Shown one piece after another: positions 9,151-17,430 of a DNA stretch of 32,865 nt. The DNA comes from Sphingobacterium sp. GTDB lineage: Bacteria; Bacteroidota; Bacteroidia; Sphingobacteriales; Sphingobacteriaceae. The position numbers and the translations under genes were made by a program. How positions within the stretch are numbered: the stretch's first letter is position 1; each line of letters begins with the position of its first letter. The stretch is from the NCBI GenBank assembly GCA_029239355.1, contig JAQZAZ010000045.1:1-32865 (forward strand), in the 5' to 3' direction. The notes below the pieces were generated by a model. That model was not told the DNA's origin. It was given only the letters and a program-made list of their open reading frames with translations, and ran no database searches.

Positions 9151-9864
9151 ATGAATACTAGAAAATATATATTTTTTGTCGGGCTACTATTCGCAATGGC
9201 AGCTTGTAAGAAGCAAAATACGATTTTATTCGAAGGTGCTGAACGGGTTTCTTTTTTTATCGGTGAGTACGATGTTGATTCTACAAGTTATACGTTCGCT
9301 TTTGACCCTATAAAAAAGGAAAGGGATACCTTATTTCTCAAAATGCGGATCCAGGGAAGAACGCAGGATCGCCCGAGAACCATAAAAGTCAAGCCAGGAC
9401 TGGGTACAACAGCTGTATTAGGTGAAGATTTTCTCATGCCAGAGGTATTGCTACCAGCGGATTCCGTAACAATTAATTACCCGCTGATACTGATCAATAC
9501 CCCCAAAATGGAAACCCAAGCCTTACGGATCGTGGCTGAAGTCGCAGCCTCAGAAGACTTCTTACCAGGAGGTCAAGGACTCACTATCGGCGGTACTAAA
9601 GCTATAAATTCCTATAAGATATGGGTGTCCAACAAGCCAGAAAGGCCAGTATACTGGGATGATGTGGAATATGACTTTGGATCATTCTCTGCAACACGTA
9701 TACGATTTATGATCAGTGTATTAGGTATTTCTGATTTTTCATATGATAATATAGGTGCCTATGGAACATTTACCTATCCCGTGATTCTACGCAATGCCCT
9801 AATAAAATACGAAGCCGCAAACGGACCTTTGATAGATGAGTTTGGTGAACGTGTAACTTTTTAA
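9151..9864 (+). CDS. DUF4843-like lipoprotein (locus 1)
   Basis: From ATG 9151 the product has 237 residues with a short signal peptide and lipobox MAAC (cysteine at 19). An alternative ATG at 9139 overlaps the SusD stop by eight bases; the longer frame opening at 9112 is unlikely because it would put ten extra residues before a complete signal peptide. The body is beta-rich with repeated phrases on relaxed residues (RVSFFIGEYDVDSTSYTFAF, VKPGLGTTAVLGEDF), matching my memory of the DUF4843 family found next to SusCD and PKD-like lipoproteins. The family has no established biochemical role; surface substrate binding is the usual guess. Confidence 0.8.
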   Translation: MNTRKYIFFVGLLFAMAACKKQNTILFEGAERVSFFIGEYDVDSTSYTFAFDPIKKERDTLFLKMRIQGRTQDRPRTIKVKPGLGTTAVLGEDFLMPEVLLPADSVTINYPLILINTPKMETQALRIVAEVAASEDFLPGGQGLTIGGTKAINSYKIWVSNKPERPVYWDDVEYDFGSFSATRIRFMISVLGISDFSYDNIGAYGTFTYPVILRNALIKYEAANGPLIDEFGERVTF

Positions 9865-9875
9865 TTCAGCAGATA

Positions 9876-11312
9876 ATGAAAGTAAATAGATTTTTAAAAG
9901 ATACTATAGGCTACTTACGAATTGGCCTTATAGCTTTACTAATGCAAGGTTGCTCCTCATTTGAACAGGACTTTAGCCGATCACCAATTGGAGATATCAA
10001 CATTCTGATGGACAAGAGCGAGTACGATGTGGTCCAGTTGGAAAAGTTAAATATTCCGGTTACGATAAATATTCCGCCGGGAAAGACAGGGCGATATGCC
10101 TACCGCTGGAAAGCAATGACAAACGATGCTGTTTACATCTTGTCCGACAAGAAAGATTTGGATACGATTATTGATCTGCCACCTCAGCAGTATAATATTC
10201 AATATACTGTGACCGATTTGGACAACGGTCTTGAATTTAACAAGCACCTCTTTTTAACTGTCAATGGTGCTTTTTATGAAGGTTGGCTGGTTTCCCATAA
10301 CTTAGGAGGTAAAGGCAAGCTTTCATTTATACGGGCAGACGATGCGGTATTCCCTGATCCTGTAGGACAGGCAAATAATCTGTCCTTCCCAGAGAACCTT
10401 AAAGCCTCATTTTACACCCAAGTAAGTTATCAGGTAAAATATGCATCCATAGCCAGCTTTACAGGAACTGAGATATTCCGCTTTGATCCCAATACATTTA
10501 AATTGACAGGTAAGAGTGAGGAAGTCTTTATGTCCCCTAATGGTTATGGTGGGTTAGCTTGGGATGGTGGATTAGGTCGTGTGGATCAGTATTTTATTAA
10601 TAATGGTGAGATCCATGTCGGTATGGGAGATTTTTATCCCAATGAAATATTAAAACCGTATACGCCAGGGCTTGGTGGAGATTACAACCTGTTTCCAGCG
10701 GTCATTTCTTCATCTTTATATAACACTTTCTTTTACGACAACAAATATAAACGGTTTCTGGTTGCTCCGGCCTTTGCAAGAACCCTTGCTGTGGCTGCGA
10801 ACGGATCGAACACTACACTTAACATATTCAATATGTCAAATGTCGGCAAGACTATGATAGCTGCCGAAAAGGGAAGAGTTTCATCAAGTAGCAGTGTGTT
10901 TTATTGTGTGATGGAAGACAATGACGGAAGGTATGTTATGGGGATAAATAATTTGGATCCAAATCTGTACCAAAAAGTTACGGATAGCCAGTGTCCTGAT
11001 TTTAGCAAAGCAAAGCTATTTACCGCCTCGGGCTTATTCCAACATATGTATTATGCCGTGGATAATAAGATATACTTATACAACATAGTAGCTAATAGCG
11101 CGGAGTTACTTTATAGTTTTCCCAGCTCACAGGTAATTACAGACATCGAGATAAAACGTAAAACAAGCAAAACGCTTGCTGTGTCTACCTGGGATGGCAC
11201 TTCGGGTAATTTTAACCTTTTCGAAATAAACGATCTGGGAAAATTTGTCGACGCTGCGCCAAAAAAGGTTTTTGGTAATCTTGGTCATATTATCCATATC
11301 AGTAACAAATAA
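9876..11312 (+). CDS. PKD-like family lipoprotein (locus 1)
   Basis: This 478-residue lipoprotein has its lipobox at MQGC (cysteine about residue 27). After it comes a beta-sandwich of PKD-like character (about 40-130; VTINIPPGKTGRYAYRWKA, VTDLDNGLEF), then a long beta-rich region with propeller-like phrases such as FYEGWLVSHNLGGKGKLSF and LAVSTWDGTSGNFNLFEI. Proteins of this build commonly follow SusC, SusD and DUF4843 genes in Bacteroidota, which is the arrangement here with only 11 bases between it and the upstream gene. It probably acts at the outer surface as an auxiliary binding protein. No catalytic motif is evident. Confidence 0.8.
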   Translation: MKVNRFLKDTIGYLRIGLIALLMQGCSSFEQDFSRSPIGDINILMDKSEYDVVQLEKLNIPVTINIPPGKTGRYAYRWKAMTNDAVYILSDKKDLDTIIDLPPQQYNIQYTVTDLDNGLEFNKHLFLTVNGAFYEGWLVSHNLGGKGKLSFIRADDAVFPDPVGQANNLSFPENLKASFYTQVSYQVKYASIASFTGTEIFRFDPNTFKLTGKSEEVFMSPNGYGGLAWDGGLGRVDQYFINNGEIHVGMGDFYPNEILKPYTPGLGGDYNLFPAVISSSLYNTFFYDNKYKRFLVAPAFARTLAVAANGSNTTLNIFNMSNVGKTMIAAEKGRVSSSSSVFYCVMEDNDGRYVMGINNLDPNLYQKVTDSQCPDFSKAKLFTASGLFQHMYYAVDNKIYLYNIVANSAELLYSFPSSQVITDIEIKRKTSKTLAVSTWDGTSGNFNLFEINDLGKFVDAAPKKVFGNLGHIIHISNK

Positions 11313-11316
11313 ATCA

Positions 11317-12813
11317 ATGAAGAAAATTAGTATAACACTGGGCTTGATAGCGCTGCTATCCGTAGCTCAGGCACAGGAGAAAAAAGTATCTACAATACAA
11401 GAGCGCCTGACCGCTTTGAAGGAAATGAATGATCCGAAGTCTTTACAATCCACCCTAAAAAAGTTGGAGCATAGTAAGGAAGAATCGGATAGAGTTTTGG
11501 CGTACTGGTATTACTATGGACAGAAAAATGAAGAAAAGGTAGAGACTGTTCGGAAGTCTGTAGTTAAAGATTTTCCAAATGGCCAACTTGCGATCCAGGA
11601 CAAGGTCAAAGAGATAAGTACTTTGGAATCAATTACTGAACGTGACGCTCGTTTTCAGGCGCTTATAAAGCAACATCCAAAAGTATCAATGGGCTTTGAG
11701 ATGTATAACATGGCCAATGCCTATGCAGCAGAGGGGAATGTAGCAAAAATGATCCAGTATGCGGACTTATATGCAGATATGTCTTCGGACCGGAACGGAA
11801 ATCGCCTGAACAAAGCTTCAATATTGTCCAGCTGTGCGCGTATCCTAAGTAGAAAGAATCCAAAGGCTGCCTTACCATTTTTAGAGGATGGTCTTGCCTA
11901 CCATCGCTCGGATTTGGCCAAACCGGAGGTGGGTGATACGGAAGAAATCCGAAAGGAACGACGTCGAAGGAGTGAACAAGGGTATTATATCACCCTAAGC
12001 AGTTATGCCGATGCTTTAGGCAGAGCGGATAGAGCACCTGAAGGCCTGCAGTTGATAGCAGCAGTTCGTCAGGAATTGATGCGAAAAGCACCAATAGAGC
12101 AAACGAATTTAGAGATCATAGAAGGAGCATATTTAAATGCCCTGCTGGATAATAAAAAATATGCGGAAGCACTTCCTTATCTCGAAGAAGATTATGTTAA
12201 AGGGAACAAAGGTGTGGTGACAGTCGATCTGCTTCAAAAAGGGTATTCCGACAGCAAAGGATCGTTAGAGGGATACCAGGCCTATAAAGAAGCCTTGGAC
12301 CAAAATAGGATCGCAAATGACCAAGCCGAAATGATGAAAAAATTAGTGTCTAAAGAGGCACCAGACTTTAAACTAAAGGATGTGGATGGTAATACCGTGA
12401 GACTAGCTGATTTGCGCGGAAAAGTAGTGGTGCTCGACTTTTGGGCAACCTGGTGTGGACCATGCAAAGCGTCCTTTCCAGCTATGCAAAAAGCAGTAGA
12501 TAAATACAAAAACGACAAGGACGTCCGTTTTCTATTTCTGCACACTTGGGAAAGGGGGACAGGTGATGCAACAGCAAATGCCAAAAAATTTGTGACTGAT
12601 AATAAGTACAGTTTTGAGGTGCTGATGGATCTGCGTGAACCTTCCACCCACGAGAGCGAAGTGGCACAAGCTTACAAGGTGGACGGCATTCCCACAAAAG
12701 TAATCATCGATCCGCAGGGACGTATCCGATTTGAAACATCGGGATTTTCAGGTGATGAGGAAACAGCCGTAAGGGAGCTATCTGCAATGATTGAATTTGC
12801 GCGAAAAGGATAA
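11317..12813 (+). CDS. TlpA-like periplasmic thiol-disulfide protein with long N-terminal helical region (locus 1)
   Basis: The start is placed at ATG 11317, four bases after the previous stop, because it gives a clean signal peptide (MKKISITLGL...AQAQ). The frame opens earlier, inside the previous gene, but that extension would bury the signal peptide. The product has 498 residues: an N-terminal helical, TPR-like half (about 25-340), then a thioredoxin/AhpC-TSA domain (about 350-498) with the active site WCGPC at cysteines 380 and 383 and a cis-proline motif IPTKVIID. It should act in the periplasm as a reductase or isomerase on disulfides. A terminator follows directly. Confidence 0.92.
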   Translation: MKKISITLGLIALLSVAQAQEKKVSTIQERLTALKEMNDPKSLQSTLKKLEHSKEESDRVLAYWYYYGQKNEEKVETVRKSVVKDFPNGQLAIQDKVKEISTLESITERDARFQALIKQHPKVSMGFEMYNMANAYAAEGNVAKMIQYADLYADMSSDRNGNRLNKASILSSCARILSRKNPKAALPFLEDGLAYHRSDLAKPEVGDTEEIRKERRRRSEQGYYITLSSYADALGRADRAPEGLQLIAAVRQELMRKAPIEQTNLEIIEGAYLNALLDNKKYAEALPYLEEDYVKGNKGVVTVDLLQKGYSDSKGSLEGYQAYKEALDQNRIANDQAEMMKKLVSKEAPDFKLKDVDGNTVRLADLRGKVVVLDFWATWCGPCKASFPAMQKAVDKYKNDKDVRFLFLHTWERGTGDATANAKKFVTDNKYSFEVLMDLREPSTHESEVAQAYKVDGIPTKVIIDPQGRIRFETSGFSGDEETAVRELSAMIEFARKG

Positions 12814-12819
12814 AAATAC

Positions 12820-12857
12820 AACAAGAGTCTCTCAGGGGATTCTTGTTTGCTGCTTTT
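12820..12857 (+). terminator. Rho-independent terminator after the first TlpA gene
   Basis: A ten-pair stem, 12820-12829 with 12838-12847 (one G-U pair), encloses loop TCTCAGGG and is followed by a T6 run at about 12852-12857. It lies seven bases after the stop codon, so it probably ends the locus 1 operon before the second TlpA gene. Confidence 0.75.
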
Positions 12858-13050
12858 TTCCCAAACTGCTCTTTTAAATATTTGCGCCCCAGGATGCCTT
12901 CTACTATTCGTTTACAAAATCGCGTAGTGATGAACTGGACATAAGAGTAAAATTAATAATGGAGCACTGCTACCTCATTTCTAGAGTAAAGAGGCACCGG
13001 ATAAAATTTAAATTAAAATAATCGATAAAACAGCAAAATAATATAACTAC

Positions 13051-14211
13051 ATGAAAATAAAAACATTGATAATTCAAACTTTGCTATTCTTGCCTGTTCT
13101 GGTATTCGCCCAGAAAGGTAGGGATGATAACTATGTAATTCATGGTAAAATTGACAGCATGCCAGCTGGAAAGCAATATGTTTATCTTTCGTCCATTGTC
13201 AGAAACCAGGAGTTGCATACCGATTCAGTACTCATGAAAGACGGCAAGTTTACATTCAGAGGGCAAGTAGACGAACCGTGTATGGTAAGTATATATACAA
13301 ACATACCTGGTAGCAAATATCCAGCTTCGATGGGATTATTTTTAGAGAATTCCAATATTAACCTGCGTGCAACTTGGGACACCTCTTCGCGTGAACACGT
13401 AAAAAACTTGATAGTGACGGGCTCCAAGGTCCACGAAGAAAATGAGTATCTATTTGATGGCGCTATGAAACGTTCGGGTAGAGACAAAATTAGACGAGGT
13501 TACATGGAAGCACAAAGACAAGGTGATACAGCGCAGATGAGAATATTAACAAAGGCAAATACAGAGGCCTTAGAAGTCTATACAAAAGATATCCAAGATT
13601 GGATAGCGGCAAATCCGAACAGTTTTGTAACGCTGCGATACATGCAGATGGTTATTCCTCCAGATGAAGCTGGTTTAGATAGGTTTGAAGCAGGGCTGGA
13701 TAAAATGGAACCGCGCCTGCGCTCATCTTACTTAGCAAAGACTATCTATACCGATATTAACGAGCAACGTCGACGGTTGAAAATAGCCCCTGGAACAATG
13801 GCCATTGATTTTGAGCAACCTGATAAAGATGGGAAGTTGATGAAGCTTTCGGGCTATAGGGGTAAGTATGTATTTGTTGATTTTTGGGCGAGTTGGTGCG
13901 TACCATGTCGGGCCGAAAATCCACATGTCCTAAAGGCCTATAATGATTTCCATCCAAAGGGGCTTGAAGTGTTATCTGTTTCTCTTGATGACAAACGGGA
14001 AGCATGGCTTAAAGCGGTAGAACAGGACCACCTTCCCTGGACTCAGGTTTCAGATCTGAAAGGCTGGGAGAATTCCGCAAGTCAATTATATTTAATCAAG
14101 GCAATTCCCGCTAATTTCTTGATCGACCCATCGGGTAAAATAATAGCTTCCGGACTTCGAGGCGATAATCTCCGTAGAGAATTGGAGCATGTATTCGGAA
14201 ATATTAAATAA
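13051..14211 (+). CDS. DUF4369-TlpA-like periplasmic thioredoxin protein (locus 1)
   Basis: This 386-residue protein has a signal peptide (about 1-20, ending VFAQ), an N-terminal DUF4369-like beta domain (about 28-125; VIHGKIDSMPAGKQYVYLS, DSVLMKDGKFTFRGQV), a helical linker, and a C-terminal thioredoxin/AhpC-TSA domain (about 250-386) with WCVPC at cysteines 283 and 286 and the cis-proline motif IPANFLID. The build is standard for Bacteroidota TlpA-type oxidoreductases. It lies 237 bases after the previous gene, beyond a terminator, so it probably has its own promoter; I could not find a convincing one. It is followed by two hairpins. Confidence 0.93.
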   Translation: MKIKTLIIQTLLFLPVLVFAQKGRDDNYVIHGKIDSMPAGKQYVYLSSIVRNQELHTDSVLMKDGKFTFRGQVDEPCMVSIYTNIPGSKYPASMGLFLENSNINLRATWDTSSREHVKNLIVTGSKVHEENEYLFDGAMKRSGRDKIRRGYMEAQRQGDTAQMRILTKANTEALEVYTKDIQDWIAANPNSFVTLRYMQMVIPPDEAGLDRFEAGLDKMEPRLRSSYLAKTIYTDINEQRRRLKIAPGTMAIDFEQPDKDGKLMKLSGYRGKYVFVDFWASWCVPCRAENPHVLKAYNDFHPKGLEVLSVSLDDKREAWLKAVEQDHLPWTQVSDLKGWENSASQLYLIKAIPANFLIDPSGKIIASGLRGDNLRRELEHVFGNIK

Positions 14212-14231
14212 TTTTTCTAATTACGTGCCCA

Positions 14232-14262
14232 GTGATGAAGAAGGCCTTTTGAACTTCGTCAC
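14232..14262 (+). other. Hairpin preceding the terminator
   Basis: GTGATGAAG (14232-14240) pairs with CTTCGTCAC (14254-14262), one G-U pair, around a loop that itself contains the palindrome AAGGCCTT (14241-14248). No T run follows. It sits between the TlpA stop and the terminator at 14267. Confidence 0.5.
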
Positions 14263-14266
14263 CGGC

Positions 14267-14306
14267 CCCAAAACTCTGCTCATGTAGAGTTTTGGGTAGC
14301 TTTTTA
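14267..14306 (+). terminator. Rho-independent terminator ending locus 1
   Basis: CCCAAAACTCT (14267-14277) and AGAGTTTTGGG (14286-14296) form a perfect 11-pair stem with loop GCTCATGT, followed by TAGCTTTTT. This cleanly ends transcription of the TlpA gene at 13051-14211. Confidence 0.85.
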
Positions 14307-14506
14307 TTAAAAGATAAATTTGTCATAACTTAATTGCCAAGTTAAATTTAGATTTAGTTTCGTCGGGTTATCTTGAAATATATAGATCGGCTATACGGGG
14401 GTGCAGATCCCTAAACCGTTCAATGATAAAAATCAAATACGGTATCAACATAAAAAACTCAAAGTTATACATCTAAAAAGGGCCACAAATACCCTAAGCT
14501 AAAAGC

Positions 14507-15002
14507 TTAATATGATAGTCGCAAGTGGTTTTGTATGATGGCTGCGCTGGTCATTTCAGTTCCTAATATAATTCCAGCGAGACCGATACCGCTGATAGAA
14601 AATACCGATCGCATCAACCAGATCTTTCTTTTCTGTAAGCTTTAACACTATGAAACGGCCTACCGACGCCATAAGGGCTAAAGCTATCCCTTGGCATATA
14701 CGTGCTATGACGAAGGATGTTAAGGTGATATTTGGTCCACAAGCAGTTGAAGAAAGTAAAAATCCTACAATACTGCATTGAAAACTTTTTTGTACTGTGG
14801 CGGTCGGCAATCCAACCGCTTATTGATGAGAAGCATCGCCCTCAAGGTGTACGAATTAATCCCAGCACTGAGATGGACGACTTTACTCTGAAAATCATGT
14901 GCCATCTTGGGTAAGGCTGTTGATATCGCTTTGGTGTCTAGTATCTCCATTAGTAATGAAACCAACTACCATGAGCGTTATGATGCGTGATTCTTTCTTC
15001 AT
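14507..15002 (-). pseudogene. Decayed DHA2 (EmrB/QacA-type) MFS exporter
   Basis: On the minus strand from ATG 15002-15000 the sequence opens as MKKESRIITLMVVG, then shifts frame to LLMEILDTKAISTALPKMAHDF, a clear helix 1 region of DHA2 exporters, then KKVFNAVLVGFLLSSTACG and ARICQGIALALMASVGRFIV of helices 3-4. Several frameshifts break it (near 14965, near 14820 and near 14600), and an internal deletion joins the VDAIGIF region to a later IGLAGIILG segment. It stops at 14509-14507. Most of the 14-helix protein is missing. It is a different family from the remnant at 1430-1940 but in the same state and setting, namely beside a SusCD locus boundary. Confidence 0.8.
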
Positions 15003-15296
15003 TTTGATCTTATTGAATCCCGATTTGGAGAGATTTGCGCCAAATGTGGGCTTAAAAACAAAAATCATTTAAAGGCTAATTTTAGTTAGTAAGGAACTTC
15101 TATATACAACTTGTTACACTGTGCTAAAAAGGAGCTATTTGTGGGGTTTAAAGCAAAAATGGCTTTTAGGATAGCTTTAAGTATTTATCGGTTAGTTTGC
15201 GAAAACGATGTCGCCAAAAATACTCTTTTTTAAAATTATCACTCGGTTTGCCAGCGTTTCTTATGAACGTTGTTTTTTATATTTTTTCCGTCGAAT

Positions 15297-15328
15297 TTTG
15301 AAGTTTTTTAAAAAAAAGTTTAAATTTA
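15297..15328 (+). promoter_or_regulatory. Candidate promoter of the locus 2 sigma gene
   Basis: TTTG at 15297-15300, a 20-base spacer and TAAATTTA at 15321-15328 match the Bacteroidota pattern TTTG-N19-21-TAnnTTTG except for the last base. It lies 34 bases before the sigma factor start. Confidence 0.45.
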
Positions 15329-15361
15329 TGTCACTTTACTATTACTAATCTATCTATAGAC

Positions 15362-15949
15362 TTGAAAACAATATCTATCACTAGTGAAGAGCTGCTATTA
15401 GAAAATTTGCGGAATGGAGATAGGGAAGCATTTAAAGAGCTTTATGATTTATATCACCGTCGTCTAACACTAAAGCTTGTTTACCTACTTAAATCGGAGG
15501 AGTTAGCTCAGGATGTGCTCCAGGATATTTTTGTAAAAATTTGGGAAATCCGTGATACCATAGAACCAAAAGGTAATTTTGGTGGGTTATTATATACGAT
15601 GGCCTCTAATTTAGTCAAAAATGTTTTTAGGAAAAGCATTTATGATCAGTTGATGAGAAAAGAGTTTGCTAAGAACGACAGCTATTCACCTTTTGAGGAT
15701 ATCGATGATGCGTCTAACGCAAAGACAGTTTTAAACATGGCGTTGGATAAGTTAACCCCCAGACAGCGTGAAGTTTACTGTATGCATAAACTGGAAGGTT
15801 TAAGCTACCGTGAAATTGGTAAGCTATTAAATATTAGCGATTCGGCTATAAACCACCATATACAACAGGCTAATAAACAACTGAAAGATATTCTAACGTC
15901 TGATCGTATATTGCTAATATTACTAATTCCATTTCTTGATAGTTTTTGA
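15362..15949 (+). CDS. ECF sigma factor, FecI-like (locus 2)
   Basis: This product has 195 residues and starts at TTG 15362; there is no in-frame ATG upstream, and this start gives the normal family length. Region 2 covers about 22-92 (AQDVLQDIFVKIWEIRD), region 4 about 128-182 (LTPRQREVYCMHKLEGLSYREIGKLL, then ISDSAINHHI of the recognition helix). It ends in a hydrophobic tail (ILLILLIPFLDSF). The HTH residues differ clearly from the locus 1 factor, so the two probably recognise different promoters. The FecR partner follows after 217 bases. Confidence 0.93.
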   Translation: MKTISITSEELLLENLRNGDREAFKELYDLYHRRLTLKLVYLLKSEELAQDVLQDIFVKIWEIRDTIEPKGNFGGLLYTMASNLVKNVFRKSIYDQLMRKEFAKNDSYSPFEDIDDASNAKTVLNMALDKLTPRQREVYCMHKLEGLSYREIGKLLNISDSAINHHIQQANKQLKDILTSDRILLILLIPFLDSF

Positions 15950-16166
15950 TTTCGATGTTTTCGCATTTTCTATATATATACCAAATAATTTAGTCGTTTT
16001 CCCTTTCAGTTAAACCTTATTTTTGAATTTTCTAGGTCAAAATTCCATATCTTCTCAAATTTTTTTAAAATTCTTTTATTTAAGGGTGCTATTTTTTCTT
16101 ATTCGTGTGTATCTATTATTAAAGAGCGGGAGAACAGAGGCTTGAAAATAACATGATCAACAAAAA

Positions 16167-17309
16167 ATGAGAAACTTATTTCTGAAATACCTTAATAATA
16201 CGATAACTGATGAGGAACTAAAGATCTTGTGTCATTACAGTCAGATTGATGAAAATGATGTGGAACTTGATATATTTTTAAAAGAATATTTTGAAGCTGG
16301 AACAATACCGGATAATTTGGTGATCTATGATAGATTCGATGAACTAAAAAATGATTCTTGGAAAAGCATAGAGAAACGTATTAAAGATGATTCGAATCCA
16401 ATACCAATTGCCCGTTCCTTTAAATTTAAATTCAGTGTTGCCGCCAGTTTATTGATATTGGGTTCTTTTTCTTTTTACATGATCAGCCGGTTTAAGATAG
16501 ACAAAACAAGTATGATAGAACGTCAGGATATTCAACCGGGGAAAGATCGCGCAAAACTCATTGTTCCAAACGGTAAAGTCTACAATTTAAATGGTGATAA
16601 ACATGAGATCATTTCAGATCAGGGCAGTATCCGCTATGAAGATGGAAATATTCTTACGAATATAGCTTCCAAAGAATTCATGACTCTAGTGACGCCCAGG
16701 GGAGGGAATTATAAGCTGACCCTTAGTGATGGGACACGAATATGGTTAAATGCCGAATCTTCTTTACGTTATCCCACATCCTTCAGTGGAAAAGAGCGAA
16801 TTGTTGAATTAAAGGGTGAAGCATATTTTGAAGTTGCCCATAACAGCAGACAACCATTTATCGTTAATACGGCCATACAGAAAGTGAAAGTTTTGGGTAC
16901 TTCATTTAATATCAATGCTTACGATAACGAAAATAGTACAATAACCACTTTAGTTACTGGTCGTGTTCAAATCAATGATAAAACTGACCGTCTTTTACAA
17001 TTATTAACTCCGCTACAGCAAGCTAGCAATAATGGTACTGATATACAGGTAGAGAACGTGGATACAGACCTCTACACGTCGTGGAAAGATGGTACATTCA
17101 GGTTCAGGTCAACACCATTACCCGATGCGTTGCGGCAGATTGAACGATGGTATGATCTAGATGTTGATTATAAAGGCATTCCATCGAGCATCAAAATACA
17201 TGCGTCGATTAATCGTAATAGCAATTTGTCAACCGTTATACACGCACTGGAGAAAATTACAGGTTTAAATTTTAATGTAAAAGGAAGGAGTGTTAGCCTT
17301 ATGAAATAA
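16167..17309 (+). CDS. FecR-family anti-sigma factor (locus 2)
   Basis: The protein has 380 residues: a cytoplasmic N-terminal part of about 85 residues, one membrane helix at about 89-107 (FSVAASLLILGSFSFYMI), the periplasmic FecR domain at about 170-270 (VTPRGGNYKLTLSDGTRIWL, GEAYFEVAHNS, VLGTSFNINAY), and a C-terminal DUF4974-type domain at about 310-380 (FRSTPLPDALRQIERWYDL). It should hold the locus 2 sigma factor inactive until SusC of the same locus is occupied. The spacer upstream (15950-16166) holds no clear promoter. Confidence 0.93.
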   Translation: MRNLFLKYLNNTITDEELKILCHYSQIDENDVELDIFLKEYFEAGTIPDNLVIYDRFDELKNDSWKSIEKRIKDDSNPIPIARSFKFKFSVAASLLILGSFSFYMISRFKIDKTSMIERQDIQPGKDRAKLIVPNGKVYNLNGDKHEIISDQGSIRYEDGNILTNIASKEFMTLVTPRGGNYKLTLSDGTRIWLNAESSLRYPTSFSGKERIVELKGEAYFEVAHNSRQPFIVNTAIQKVKVLGTSFNINAYDNENSTITTLVTGRVQINDKTDRLLQLLTPLQQASNNGTDIQVENVDTDLYTSWKDGTFRFRSTPLPDALRQIERWYDLDVDYKGIPSSIKIHASINRNSNLSTVIHALEKITGLNFNVKGRSVSLMK

Positions 17310-17341
17310 AGAACTGAACTATAAAATCGGTTCTTAAAAAA

Positions 17342-17371
17342 GTGCTGATGGTGTGGGGACACCATCAACAC
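17342..17371 (+). promoter_or_regulatory. Strong hairpin in the FecR-SusC gap
   Basis: GTGCTGATGGTGT (17342-17354) and ACACCATCAACAC (17359-17371) form a 13-position stem with a single mismatch and a GGGG loop. No T run follows, so it is not a standard terminator. It lies 60 bases before the likely SusC start, within the spacer or its mRNA leader, and might act as a processing, stabilising or attenuation element. Confidence 0.7.
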
Positions 17372-17430
17372 AAGATCCGATATCTGACGATATTCAAACA
17401 ACTATCAAACTATCTAATCATTACAAAATT

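Noticed and set aside
12282..12697. Minus-strand open frames of 71-121 codons over the TlpA domain
   Set aside because: They are antisense to the conserved thioredoxin region; the composition (serine, leucine rich) is that of reversed coding sequence.
14732..14914. Plus-strand open frame of 60 codons
   Set aside because: It is antisense to the DHA2 exporter remnant, whose minus-strand reading is far more convincing.
17353..17430. N-terminal extension of the locus 2 SusC from ATG 17353
   Set aside because: The 26 extra residues are hydrophilic, lie partly in a strong hairpin and would precede an otherwise normal signal region.
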